A program made the position numbers and the translations under genes. DNA of 29,999 nt from JAKORR01 sp964608495. Its GTDB lineage: Bacteria > Armatimonadota > Zipacnadia > Zipacnadales > FEN-943. The DNA lies in NCBI GenBank assembly GCA_964608495.1, contig CAZSOQ010000034.1:1-29999 (forward strand), read 5' to 3'. This document shows, piece after piece, positions 21,393 through 28,942 of the stretch. The first letter of the stretch is position 1. Every line of letters begins with the position of its first letter. The notes beneath the pieces are model-generated. The model was not told where the DNA came from. It saw only the letters and a program-made list of their open reading frames with translations, and did no database searches.

Positions 21393-24151
21393 TGTGCAGA
21401 CTGAGGACAGCACAACTGCCCAGCCGTGGCGACGTCATCACTGCCCCGACGGCTAAGGTCCATGCCTTGCTGGAGTCGTCGCCGCAAGGCCTTCGCGTCG
21501 AGGAAGCACGCGCACGGCTTGATCTCTTCGGCCCGAATATCGTCGCGCGCTTTGAGCCGTATCCTCTTTGGCGCATCGCGCTGGACCAGTTCGTCAGCCC
21601 GATCATCTACGTGCTGCTGGCCGCGGCACTGATCACCCTTCTGGTAAGCGACTACAAGGACACGGTCATCATCATGGCCGTGGTGGTCCTCAACGCCGCC
21701 ATCGGCTTCTTCCAGGAGTACCGGGCGACGCGGGCGATCGAGGCGCTGCGTAGGCTGGCGACGCCGATCATCCCCGTCCGCCGCTCGGGGGTGGTGGAGC
21801 AGGTGCCGGCCGAGGAGCTTGTGCCGGGGGATGTGGTGATCGTGGAGGCTGGGATGCGCGCGGCCGCGGACATGCGCCTTGTGCGCGCGGTCGAGGTGCT
21901 GGCCGATGAGTCTCAACTGACGGGCGAGTCGGTGCCGGTGCACAAGGTGGCCGAGCCGCTGGCCGACCCCGACACGCTGCTGGCCGACACGGTGAACGTG
22001 CTCTTCGCGGGCTCGATGGTCGTGGAGGGGCGGGGAGAGGCAGTGGTGGTGGCCACCGGTGCTCGCAGTGAACTGGGGAAGATCGCGCAGGTGGTGGCGG
22101 AGGTGAAGCCGACGCACACGCCGCTGCAGCGGCGCCTCCACCGCTTCGCGAACCTGCTGGCCTACGGGACGGTCCTGCTGGCCGCCATCACCATGGGCAT
22201 TGGCCTGGCGGTGGGCATGGCACCGATGGAGGTCTTCCTGGCCAGCGTGGCGCTGGCTGTGTCGGTAATGCCGGAGGGCCTGCCGATCGTGGTGACGGTG
22301 GTGCTGTCCATCGGGGTGCGGCGCATGGCCGCGCGCAACGTGCTGGTGCGCAAGCTGCCTGCGGCGGAGACGATGGGGTCGGTGGATGTGATCTGCACCG
22401 ACAAGACCGGGACCCTGACGCAGAACCGTATGGTAGTGAGGACGCTGCTATGGGGGCCCTACCATGCCGAGGTGGCCGCGGATGCGCCGCTGTCGTGCCC
22501 GCAGGTGCAGCTCACAGGCGGCACGACCTGCCGGGTGGATGAGCCGCAGGTTCTCGAATCGCTACGCAAGCTGCTGCGCATTGCCGTGTACTGCAACAAC
22601 GCGGAGTACGCTCATACGGACGCTGGCGAGGTAACGGTGTCGGGCAGCCCCACCGAGGTGGCGCTGCTGCAGGCCGCGGCCGTGTTGGCTCCCGAGCTGC
22701 TGCACCAGCGGGACAGCTCGCGGCCGACCTCGGAAGTCCCCTTCAGTTCGGACCGCAAGTTCATGGCAACGGTGCAACGCCGCGAGAGCGGGGAGTTGGC
22801 CCTGTACGCCAAGGGGGCGCCGGAGGTGATACTGCCGCGCTGCCGGTACCAGTGGTCGCCGGAGAGGGACGAGGCCGAGCCGCTGGACGAGGAGCGATGG
22901 CTCGGGGTCGTGGCGCGGATGGCGCAACAGGGAGAGCGGGTGGTCGCCCTGGCCCGGCGTGAGTGGGACCGGCCCGCGGTGCAGGCCGGAGAGGTGACCG
23001 AGCTGATGCTGTGTGGGCTCATCGGCATCAGCGACCCGCCGCGACCCGAGGCCGTCGAGGCGATCAGGGGATGCCGACAGGCCGGCATCAAGGTCATCAT
23101 GGTGACCGGTGACCACCCGGTTACCGCGGCAGCCATCGCCCGCCAGGTCAATCTGCTCGACGACGAGGTGCCCATCGAGGCAGCCCCGGACACCTGCGTG
23201 GTCAACGGCGCGCAGTTGCTGGCGATGAGCGATGAGGAGCTTGAGGCGCGGCTGGACCGGGTCTGCGCCTTCGCGCGGGTCACGCCCCATGACAAGCTGC
23301 GGGTGGTCGAGGCGCTGCAGCGGCGGTCCCGCGTGGTGGCGGTCACGGGCGATGGCATCAACGACGCGCCGGCGCTGCGACGGGCGGACATCGGTGTGGC
23401 TATGGGCATGACCGGCACCGAGGCCGCGCGCGAGGCCGCCGATGTGGTGCTGCTGGATGACAGCTTCGCGTCCATCTACAAGGCCGTCGAACTCGGCCGT
23501 CAGATGTTCGAGAACATACGCAAGGTGGTCTTCTTCCTGATCTCTTCCGGTGCCGGGGAGGTCATCGCCCTTCTGGGAGCACTGGCGCTGGGCTGGCCCT
23601 TGCCCTTCCAGGCGGCCCAGATTCTCTGGATCAACCTTGTCACCAACGGGCTGCAGGATGTGGCGCTCGCCTTTGAGCCGGGCGAGGAGTTCCTCGTTCA
23701 CCGCCCGCCCCACGGGCTGCGCGCACGCATCCTGGATCGGATCATCATCACCTACACCGCGGTCGTGGGGATCCTCTTCGGAGTCGGCTCTCTTGCCGTC
23801 TTCCACTACGTGCTGCTGGACAGTGACGGGAATGAGGCCCTCGCCCGGACTGCGGCCGTGACGACGATGGTCATGTTCCAGGTCCTGCACGTGCTTAGCT
23901 GCCGGAGCCTCGTGACGTCGGTGTTCCGCCTCCCGCCGCTGAGCAACCCGCTGGTGGTGGTCTCGGTCTTCATGGGGGTGGGCGCTCAGCTCCTCTTCGT
24001 GTACTGGGGGCCGATGCAGCGCGTATTCGGCACCCAGCCGCTCCCGGCCCTTTGGTGGGCCTGCATCGTGGCGCTGAGCGTCCTCGGAGTGGCCGCGGTG
24101 GAGTTGGCGAAGGCCGCGGTACGCAGCGCTAAGTGGCACCTGCAGCGATGA
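21392..24151 (+). CDS. P2-type cation-transporting P-type ATPase
   Basis: The product has about 919 residues from GTG 21392 (alternatives: GTG 21341, CTG 21401). A cation-ATPase N-terminal domain (AKVHALLESSPQGLRVEEA) is followed by two membrane helices, the actuator domain with LTGESVPV, M3-M4 with VMPEGLP, the phosphorylation site DKTGTLTQN (Asp near 22400), nucleotide-domain motifs (KGAPEVI, VTGDHPVTAAAI, GDGINDAPALR) and six C-terminal helices. PEGLP, SSGAGEV (M5) and NLVTNGL (M6) place it with SERCA/PMCA-like P2 pumps. Compared with SERCA, the M4 Glu, M5 Glu and M6 Asn and Thr are kept. The key M6 Asp (SERCA Asp800) is Asn (codon at 23645), and M5 Asn768 is Gly. The transported ion is therefore uncertain; Ca2+ should not be assumed. 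It follows the GH2 gene on the same strand. Confidence 0.9.
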   Translation: MCRLRTAQLPSRGDVITAPTAKVHALLESSPQGLRVEEARARLDLFGPNIVARFEPYPLWRIALDQFVSPIIYVLLAAALITLLVSDYKDTVIIMAVVVLNAAIGFFQEYRATRAIEALRRLATPIIPVRRSGVVEQVPAEELVPGDVVIVEAGMRAAADMRLVRAVEVLADESQLTGESVPVHKVAEPLADPDTLLADTVNVLFAGSMVVEGRGEAVVVATGARSELGKIAQVVAEVKPTHTPLQRRLHRFANLLAYGTVLLAAITMGIGLAVGMAPMEVFLASVALAVSVMPEGLPIVVTVVLSIGVRRMAARNVLVRKLPAAETMGSVDVICTDKTGTLTQNRMVVRTLLWGPYHAEVAADAPLSCPQVQLTGGTTCRVDEPQVLESLRKLLRIAVYCNNAEYAHTDAGEVTVSGSPTEVALLQAAAVLAPELLHQRDSSRPTSEVPFSSDRKFMATVQRRESGELALYAKGAPEVILPRCRYQWSPERDEAEPLDEERWLGVVARMAQQGERVVALARREWDRPAVQAGEVTELMLCGLIGISDPPRPEAVEAIRGCRQAGIKVIMVTGDHPVTAAAIARQVNLLDDEVPIEAAPDTCVVNGAQLLAMSDEELEARLDRVCAFARVTPHDKLRVVEALQRRSRVVAVTGDGINDAPALRRADIGVAMGMTGTEAAREAADVVLLDDSFASIYKAVELGRQMFENIRKVVFFLISSGAGEVIALLGALALGWPLPFQAAQILWINLVTNGLQDVALAFEPGEEFLVHRPPHGLRARILDRIIITYTAVVGILFGVGSLAVFHYVLLDSDGNEALARTAAVTTMVMFQVLHVLSCRSLVTSVFRLPPLSNPLVVVSVFMGVGAQLLFVYWGPMQRVFGTQPLPALWWACIVALSVLGVAAVELAKAAVRSAKWHLQR

Positions 24152-24205
24152 CGGGGTGAGGCGTGTGGGTTGGCCCTGGGCGGCGCGCCGGCCTGCGCTC
24201 CCTGG

Positions 24206-24781
24206 CTAGATCCCCGGCTCCCGGCCCCTGTTGATCAGCGCCAGGAACTCCGCGCGCGTAGCGGGGTCGTCGTGGAAGCTCCCCAGGACCGAGGATGTGG
24301 TCATCAGGGAGTTCTGCTTCTCCACCCCGCGCATCATCATGCATAGGTGGCGGGCCTCGATGATGACGCCCACCCCCTCCGCGTCTATGTGATCCATGAT
24401 CGCCCGCGCGATCTGCTCCGTCAGCCGCTCCTGGATCTGCAGGCGCCTGGCGTACATGTCCACCACGCGCGCGATCTTGCTCAGGCCGAAGACCTTCCCG
24501 TCCGAGATGTACCCCACGTGACACCGGCCATAGAAGGGCAGCATGTGGTGCTCGCACAGGCTGTACAGCTCGATGTCGCGGACGATGATCAGGTTGTTCG
24601 TTTCCTGCGTGAAGACCGCGCCGTGGATGACCTCGTCCAGGCTCGTGCGGTACCCCGAGGTGAGGAACCGCAGCGCCCGGGCGACGCGTTCCGGCGTCTT
24701 CACGAGGCCCTCGCGGTCGGGGTCCTCGCCCAGCTCGGCGAGCAGCTCGCGGATCAGCCCTTCGACCTTAGCCTGGTCCAT
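24206..24781 (-). CDS. folE: GTP cyclohydrolase I
   Basis: The product has 191 residues, normal for the type IA enzyme. The ATG has AAAGGAGG 6 nt upstream; the open frame continues to 24835 but without support. It converts GTP to 7,8-dihydroneopterin triphosphate, the first committed step of tetrahydrofolate and pterin synthesis, in the cytoplasm. Zinc ligands Cys76 and His79 in SLCEHHMLPF and Cys147 in RHLCMMMRG are present, with catalytic His78 next to them. The C-terminal QNSLMTTSSVLGSF segment is typical. The start overlaps the end of folK by 14 nt, so the two are probably translationally coupled. It is the last gene of the folate operon and converges on the P-type ATPase gene across a 54-nt gap. 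Confidence 0.97.
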   Translation of the reverse strand: MDQAKVEGLIRELLAELGEDPDREGLVKTPERVARALRFLTSGYRTSLDEVIHGAVFTQETNNLIIVRDIELYSLCEHHMLPFYGRCHVGYISDGKVFGLSKIARVVDMYARRLQIQERLTEQIARAIMDHIDAEGVGVIIEARHLCMMMRGVEKQNSLMTTSSVLGSFHDDPATRAEFLALINRGREPGI

Positions 24782-25298
24782 GCAGGACCTCCTTTCGCAA
24801 TTGCGTCGTGTAGTCAGGCAGGGCGCGCAAGTCATGCCCCGCGAACCTTCGCACCAACTCGCGCAGGGGGCGGCCGGAATCGGGCAGGATCAGCCCCGGC
24901 GCCAGCTCGTACAGCGGTAGGGCCAGGAAGGGGCGCTCGGCGAGATCGGGGTCCGGGATGACCAGCCCCTGCGTGTCCAGCACCAGGTCATTGTATAGGA
25001 TCAGGTCCAGGTCTATCGTGCGCGCCGCGTACTTGTCCTCGGTGCGCTCGCGGCCCAGCTCGGCCTCGATGGCGCGCAGGACGCCGTACTTCAGGTCGCG
25101 GGGCTCGAGGGCCGTCTCGACCTGGAAGACGCCGTTGTAGAAGCGGACCTGCTCGGGGCGGTCGAGGGGCTCGGTGGCGTAGACAGTGGAGACGGCCACG
25201 ATTCGGACCCTGGCCGCGAGGGTGCGGGCCGCGGCCAGCACGTTGCGCCGCGGGTCAAGGTTCGAGCCGAAGCTGACGAAGATGCCTGAATCCGCCAC
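24768..25298 (-). CDS. folK: 2-amino-4-hydroxy-6-hydroxymethyldihydropteridine diphosphokinase
   Basis: The product has 176 residues starting at GTG 25298, which shares one base with the folB stop codon (TAGTG). The frame stays open to 25406, but that part is out-of-frame folB sequence. The enzyme transfers pyrophosphate from ATP to 6-hydroxymethyl-7,8-dihydropterin, giving the substrate of dihydropteroate synthase. The HPPK signature is clear: FVSFGSNLDPRRNV at the N-terminus, a PEQVRFYNGV segment, and RTIDLDLILYND with the Mg2+ ligands Asp96 and Asp98. The length is close to the usual ~160 residues. It is the third gene of the operon, and its 3' end overlaps folE by 14 nt. Confidence 0.96.
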   Translation of the reverse strand: MADSGIFVSFGSNLDPRRNVLAAARTLAARVRIVAVSTVYATEPLDRPEQVRFYNGVFQVETALEPRDLKYGVLRAIEAELGRERTEDKYAARTIDLDLILYNDLVLDTQGLVIPDPDLAERPFLALPLYELAPGLILPDSGRPLRELVRRFAGHDLRALPDYTTQLRKEVLHGPG

Positions 25299-25651
25299 TA
25301 CTCGCGTCTCCGCGTGATGCGGATGCCGACGTTGCGGGCGAAGCGCAGGGCCGAGGGCTTGCGGACCGTCACCTGGGCCTCCAGCACGGCGGGATTCTCC
25401 AGGCACAGGTCGGCCACCGCCTCGGCCAGGGCCTCCACGAGGTAGAAGCTGGACCGCTCGACCAGAGCAAGCACGCGCTTCTTGAGGGAGCGGTAGTCCA
25501 CGGCATCCTGGAAGTCGTCGCTGCGCCCGGCCTTGCGGGAATCGTGGCCGAGGGCGATGTCAATCATCACATCCTGCTTCTCGCGGCGCTCGTCCTCGCC
25601 GACGCCGATGATGCAGCGCACCAACAGCTCCTCAATGAGTATGTAGTCCAT
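25298..25651 (-). CDS. folB: Dihydroneopterin aldolase
   Basis: The product has 117 residues, the typical length. The ATG is preceded by GAGGAGGG at 4-nt spacing. It cleaves 7,8-dihydroneopterin to 6-hydroxymethyl-7,8-dihydropterin and glycolaldehyde, the step before folK. Family landmarks are IIGVGEDERREKQ with the conserved acidic residue (Glu21), YRSLKKRV with Tyr53, LVEALAEAVAD with Glu73, and VRKPSAL with the catalytic Lys98. The gene starts inside the end of the upstream reductase gene (20-nt overlap) and its stop overlaps the folK start by one base, indicating strong translational coupling. Confidence 0.96.
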   Translation of the reverse strand: MDYILIEELLVRCIIGVGEDERREKQDVMIDIALGHDSRKAGRSDDFQDAVDYRSLKKRVLALVERSSFYLVEALAEAVADLCLENPAVLEAQVTVRKPSALRFARNVGIRITRRRE

Positions 25652-26390
25652 GACACCCTCCTCGCAGGTGCACGCCGCCGTCCACGTAGATGACCTGCCC
25701 GGTGATGAACCGGCTCTGCAGCAGGAAAAGGACCGCGGACGTTATGTCCTCCGGGTCGCCGTGGCGCTGCAGGGGCAACTGCGGGGCCAGCTTGTCGAGG
25801 TACATCTCGTCCTGGCCCGGGGGAGGGAGGATGAGGCCGGGCGCGACGGCGTTGACCGTGATGTCCGGGGCGAGCTCCAGGGCCATCATGGCGGTGAGGA
25901 CGGCGAGCAGGTGCTTGCTGAGGATGTAGGCGACGTGCGACCAGTCGTAGCCGTGGACGCGGGTGTCGAGGAGATTGACGATGCGGCCGGGCAGGCCCTG
26001 GGCCGCGAGGGCCCGGCTGAGGACGAAGGGCGCCCAGGCGTTGACCGCCGCGCTGTGGGTGAGCTGATCGAAGCTGACGTCGGCCAGGGTGCTGGGGTCG
26101 AAGAGGGAGGCGCTGTTGACCAGAACCTGGATCGGGCCGGCCAGCTCGAGGGCGCCGGGGAAGAGCGCCTGGGCCTCATCCGGAATCGCCAGGTCGGCCT
26201 GGACGGTCCAGGCCTGGACGCCCAGGCTCTCCAGCTCGCGCCGGCACTGCTGCGCTTCGTCGGCCGAGGAGCGGTAGTGGACGACGATGTTGGCGCCCTG
26301 CCGGGCGAGGGCCAGGGCCACGTGCCTGCCGAGGCGCTTGGCGGCCCCGGTGACGAGGGCGGTCATGCCGTGAAGTGCAGTCTGCCCCAT
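25632..26390 (-). CDS. Pteridine-reductase-like short-chain dehydrogenase (PTR1/FolM type)
   Basis: The product has 252 residues. The ATG at 26390 has GGAG 6 nt upstream; an ATG two codons earlier is too close to it. It has an SDR Rossmann fold whose NADPH motif is TGAAKRLG (residues 14-21). Arg replaces the usual Gly, the TGxxxRxG form that marks pteridine reductases and FolM dihydromonapterin reductases. The active site shows Asp142, Tyr155 and Lys159 (LLD...YILSK), the Asp-Tyr-Lys set of PTR1, in place of the common Ser-Tyr-Lys. Being first in an operon with folB, folK and folE supports a role in reducing dihydropterins or dihydrofolate. It could be the cell's dihydromonapterin reductase, or substitute for FolA-type dihydrofolate reductase. 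A generic SDR acting on another substrate is less likely given motif and context. Confidence 0.87.
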   Translation of the reverse strand: MGQTALHGMTALVTGAAKRLGRHVALALARQGANIVVHYRSSADEAQQCRRELESLGVQAWTVQADLAIPDEAQALFPGALELAGPIQVLVNSASLFDPSTLADVSFDQLTHSAAVNAWAPFVLSRALAAQGLPGRIVNLLDTRVHGYDWSHVAYILSKHLLAVLTAMMALELAPDITVNAVAPGLILPPPGQDEMYLDKLAPQLPLQRHGDPEDITSAVLFLLQSRFITGQVIYVDGGVHLRGGCHGLHTH

Positions 26391-26446
26391 GGTCATCTCC
26401 CACCGTGGCAGCGGGCACTGGAGGCCCGGGGATAGGTGAGGGCGTC

Positions 26447-26475
26447 AGTATACCGTGCAGGGTGGGGCATGTCGC
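26447..26475 (-). promoter_or_regulatory. Probable sigma-70-type promoter of the folate operon
   Basis: On the minus strand, GCGACA (26475-26470) and TATACT (26452-26447) are separated by 17 nt. The -10 box matches the consensus at five of six positions and the -35 box at four of six (xxGACA). Transcription would start near 26440, leaving a leader of about 50 nt before the reductase ATG at 26390. The rest of the 26391-26537 gap shows nothing else recognisable. Confidence 0.5.
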
Positions 26476-26537
26476 CCCGCTCTCGACGCGCGGCGGTCAG
26501 CCACCGGCAGCTCGTCCCCGGCGCGGCGACCCTCACG

Positions 26538-28715
26538 CTACCGCCGGGCGTCCACTGTCACCCGCGTGGGCTCCTCGAACCGACCCTGCGCCCAGAGGAC
26601 GAGCCGGCCTTCCTCCTGGCCGGCGGCCACCCGCGCGGCGCCCTCGACCCACACGTCGGCCGGCCCCGTCCAGCCCTCGAGGACGAAGGCCGGGTCGGTC
26701 ACCGGCGTGCCGGCCTCGGGCAGAAGCTCGAAGGTGCACCGGCGCGCGCCCGGCTCCACCTCGAGTACGTAGGCGCGCTCGACCCGGCTGTAACGGCCCG
26801 CGCGCACGCCCAGGCCGGCCCGCACCTCGCCCGGGCTAAGCCAGCAGCGCGTCTTGTCCCGAGCATCGGCGGCCGTGTCGGTGAGGCCGATCAGCCAAAG
26901 GAAGTCCTTCTCGGTCTCGGATTCGGCGATCGGGTCACTGACCAGATTCACGAGATTACTGTGGGTCGGGTGACGGAAGTCGGCTGGGTCGTTGAGCCAG
27001 GTGGTGCGCATCCCCCGAGTGACGGGCCAGTGGGGGTAGCTGTTGAACAGGTCGGGCTTGTCCACATAGGGTTCGGCCCAGACCTTGGCGTACTGCGGCG
27101 GTTCGGGCGTGGCCATGAAGGGCCTGGGGCCGGGACCGAGGTTGACGATGGCAATGACCTGTGGCCAGCCGCGGATGGAGAAGCCGGGCTTGGGCCAGAC
27201 GGGGCGCTGCTCGTCGCCGTCGGGGCTGAGGAGAAGGACGGCCTGGGGGTCCAGGGCCTGGGACGCGCGCCGGCCGGGGCGGTTGACGACAAGTAGCTCC
27301 TGGGTCTCGTGCCAGCCGTCGCGGTAGAAGCCGCGCAGGTAGCGGGTGCCGGTGCCGTCAGGGTAGAAGGTGAAGACCTCCTCGGCGTGCTCGCCGCGGA
27401 TCGGCTTGACCTGGAAGTCCACGAGGGCGTACCTCCATCTCACGACGACGCGGGCGGGGGTGCTGGAGAGGATCTGGACAGACGAGTGCTCGCAGGCCCT
27501 GTCCTGGAGGGGCTCGACACAGCCCACGGCGCCGAAGAAGTCCGGCTCGGCCTCGAGCCACTCGTAGGTGAGCCAGGCCTCGGGGAGGGCCCAGCAGGGG
27601 ACGTAGCTCGCGCCGCGCCAGAAGACGAAGCGGCCGGGGCCCTCGGGGAAGCTCACGACCACGTCGCGCTCGTCGTCTTTGGGCCACAGCTCGTCCCAGG
27701 ATCGCTCCGTATCCCCGTCGCGGACGGGGCGCGTGTAGCGAAGATCGGCGTAGCGGGCGCCGAATTGCACCGGCGACGGGGGGCTGACGATGTGCACGCG
27801 GAAGGTGCGGCGGGCCAGGTCCTCGCCGGACCGGGTGACGGCCAGCTTGATGAGGCCCTCCGGGGCGCCGATGTTGGCCAGCGCGATGCCCGGCGCCGGC
27901 ACGGTGGCCGGGAGGCCGTCCAGGTGCAGGGAGGTTGACCCGCGGGCAGCGAGGGTGCCGTCGGCGCGGGTCGCGTGATGGGTTAGAGACAGGGCGCCGT
28001 GCACGCCGCCGGCGATCCCCATCCGCAGCCCGAGAGGGTAGTCCCTGGGGGCCACGGTCTCGTCGGCACCGAGGAGCGCGAAGCCGGCGTCCACGGCCTG
28101 CGGGCCGCTCGGCTGGACCATCTCGATCAGGATCGCAGGCGCGGCGTCGTTCACGGGCGCCGGGACCCCGGCCAGGTCACGGTCGCCGTCCGTGAGCACG
28201 AGGCGCAGGTCGCGCCCCGGCCGCACGGGTAGCCAGTAGGGGCGCAGGCGCTGGTTGGCGCCGGCCCAGTCCGCCGAGGCCCACCACAGCTCGGTGCCGG
28301 CCTCGTCGCGCAGGACCAGTCTCAGAGGCCGCTCGGGGCCCTCGGGCCGCCGTGCTTCGACCACGCAGAGGCGCTCGATGCCGCCGGAGGGCGTGGGTGG
28401 CTGGGTGCGGCGCGTGAGCACCAGGCCCTCTGGGGTCGGGCGCAGCCACTGGGTGCCGTCGCCCTCGGCGATGCGGAAGAGGTCCTTGAGGTGCAGGGCG
28501 AGCTCGTGCGCGAGGAGCGGCAGCGGCTCGTCCCAGCCGCGCATGTCCTCGGGCTGGGCGTAGGTGGACTTGGGGAGCAGGTCTATGGGCCGATTGCCGT
28601 AGGTGGGCATGAAGCCGCCGGTGTCGGTCGGCTGGGCCCACGCCGGGCAACAGGCGCCGGTGAAGGCCACAAGGACCAGGACCGCGGCTACTGCGGGCCA
28701 ACGCGCCACATTCAT
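26538..28715 (-). CDS. Secreted protein of an uncharacterised family (FVFWRGASYVPCW motif)
   Basis: The product has 725 residues from an ATG that opens a signal peptide (about 1-26, ending CCPAWAQ); the longer frame to 28796 adds non-signal residues. The protein appears rich in beta-strands. From about residue 330 it carries a stretch that I recall from many unannotated secreted proteins of Bacteroidota and Planctomycetota. It reads RFVFWRGASYVPCWALP, then TYEWLE, CVEPLQDRACEHSSVQIL, ARVVVRWRYALVDFQ and EVFTFYPDGTGTRYL. Those proteins often lie among carbohydrate-active genes. No enzyme motif is recognised, and the many conserved Trp, Tyr and acidic residues would suit glycan binding or cleavage. 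It is divergent from the aldo/keto reductase and about 140 nt upstream, in opposite orientation of transcription order, of the folate operon promoter. Function is unknown. Confidence 0.65.
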   Translation of the reverse strand: MNVARWPAVAAVLVLVAFTGACCPAWAQPTDTGGFMPTYGNRPIDLLPKSTYAQPEDMRGWDEPLPLLAHELALHLKDLFRIAEGDGTQWLRPTPEGLVLTRRTQPPTPSGGIERLCVVEARRPEGPERPLRLVLRDEAGTELWWASADWAGANQRLRPYWLPVRPGRDLRLVLTDGDRDLAGVPAPVNDAAPAILIEMVQPSGPQAVDAGFALLGADETVAPRDYPLGLRMGIAGGVHGALSLTHHATRADGTLAARGSTSLHLDGLPATVPAPGIALANIGAPEGLIKLAVTRSGEDLARRTFRVHIVSPPSPVQFGARYADLRYTRPVRDGDTERSWDELWPKDDERDVVVSFPEGPGRFVFWRGASYVPCWALPEAWLTYEWLEAEPDFFGAVGCVEPLQDRACEHSSVQILSSTPARVVVRWRYALVDFQVKPIRGEHAEEVFTFYPDGTGTRYLRGFYRDGWHETQELLVVNRPGRRASQALDPQAVLLLSPDGDEQRPVWPKPGFSIRGWPQVIAIVNLGPGPRPFMATPEPPQYAKVWAEPYVDKPDLFNSYPHWPVTRGMRTTWLNDPADFRHPTHSNLVNLVSDPIAESETEKDFLWLIGLTDTAADARDKTRCWLSPGEVRAGLGVRAGRYSRVERAYVLEVEPGARRCTFELLPEAGTPVTDPAFVLEGWTGPADVWVEGAARVAAGQEEGRLVLWAQGRFEEPTRVTVDARR

Positions 28716-28942
28716 CACCCCGATGGTAGCAGGACGGGATGGCCGAAGGGTGGATCGGGAAGCTGCTTCGGCGTGGTGGTCGCGGATTCCTGCCAAGGGG
28801 CCAGGCCGCGACGCCCGCCGGGGGGCAGGTGACCCGTCGGGCGTGTTGAACCACCCCGGGGCCCGCGCGCCCGCTGCGCGGGGGCCGAGAGGGGGCGCGT
28901 GGGCAGGCGCGGCAAGGCTGGCAGGCAGGAGACCAGAGACCT

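Noticed and set aside
28860..28886. Hairpin GGCCCGCGC/GCGCGGGGGCC between the divergent last two genes
   Set aside because: It needs a 2-nt bulge and lies in sequence so GC-rich that such pairing is expected; no termination or operator context supports it.
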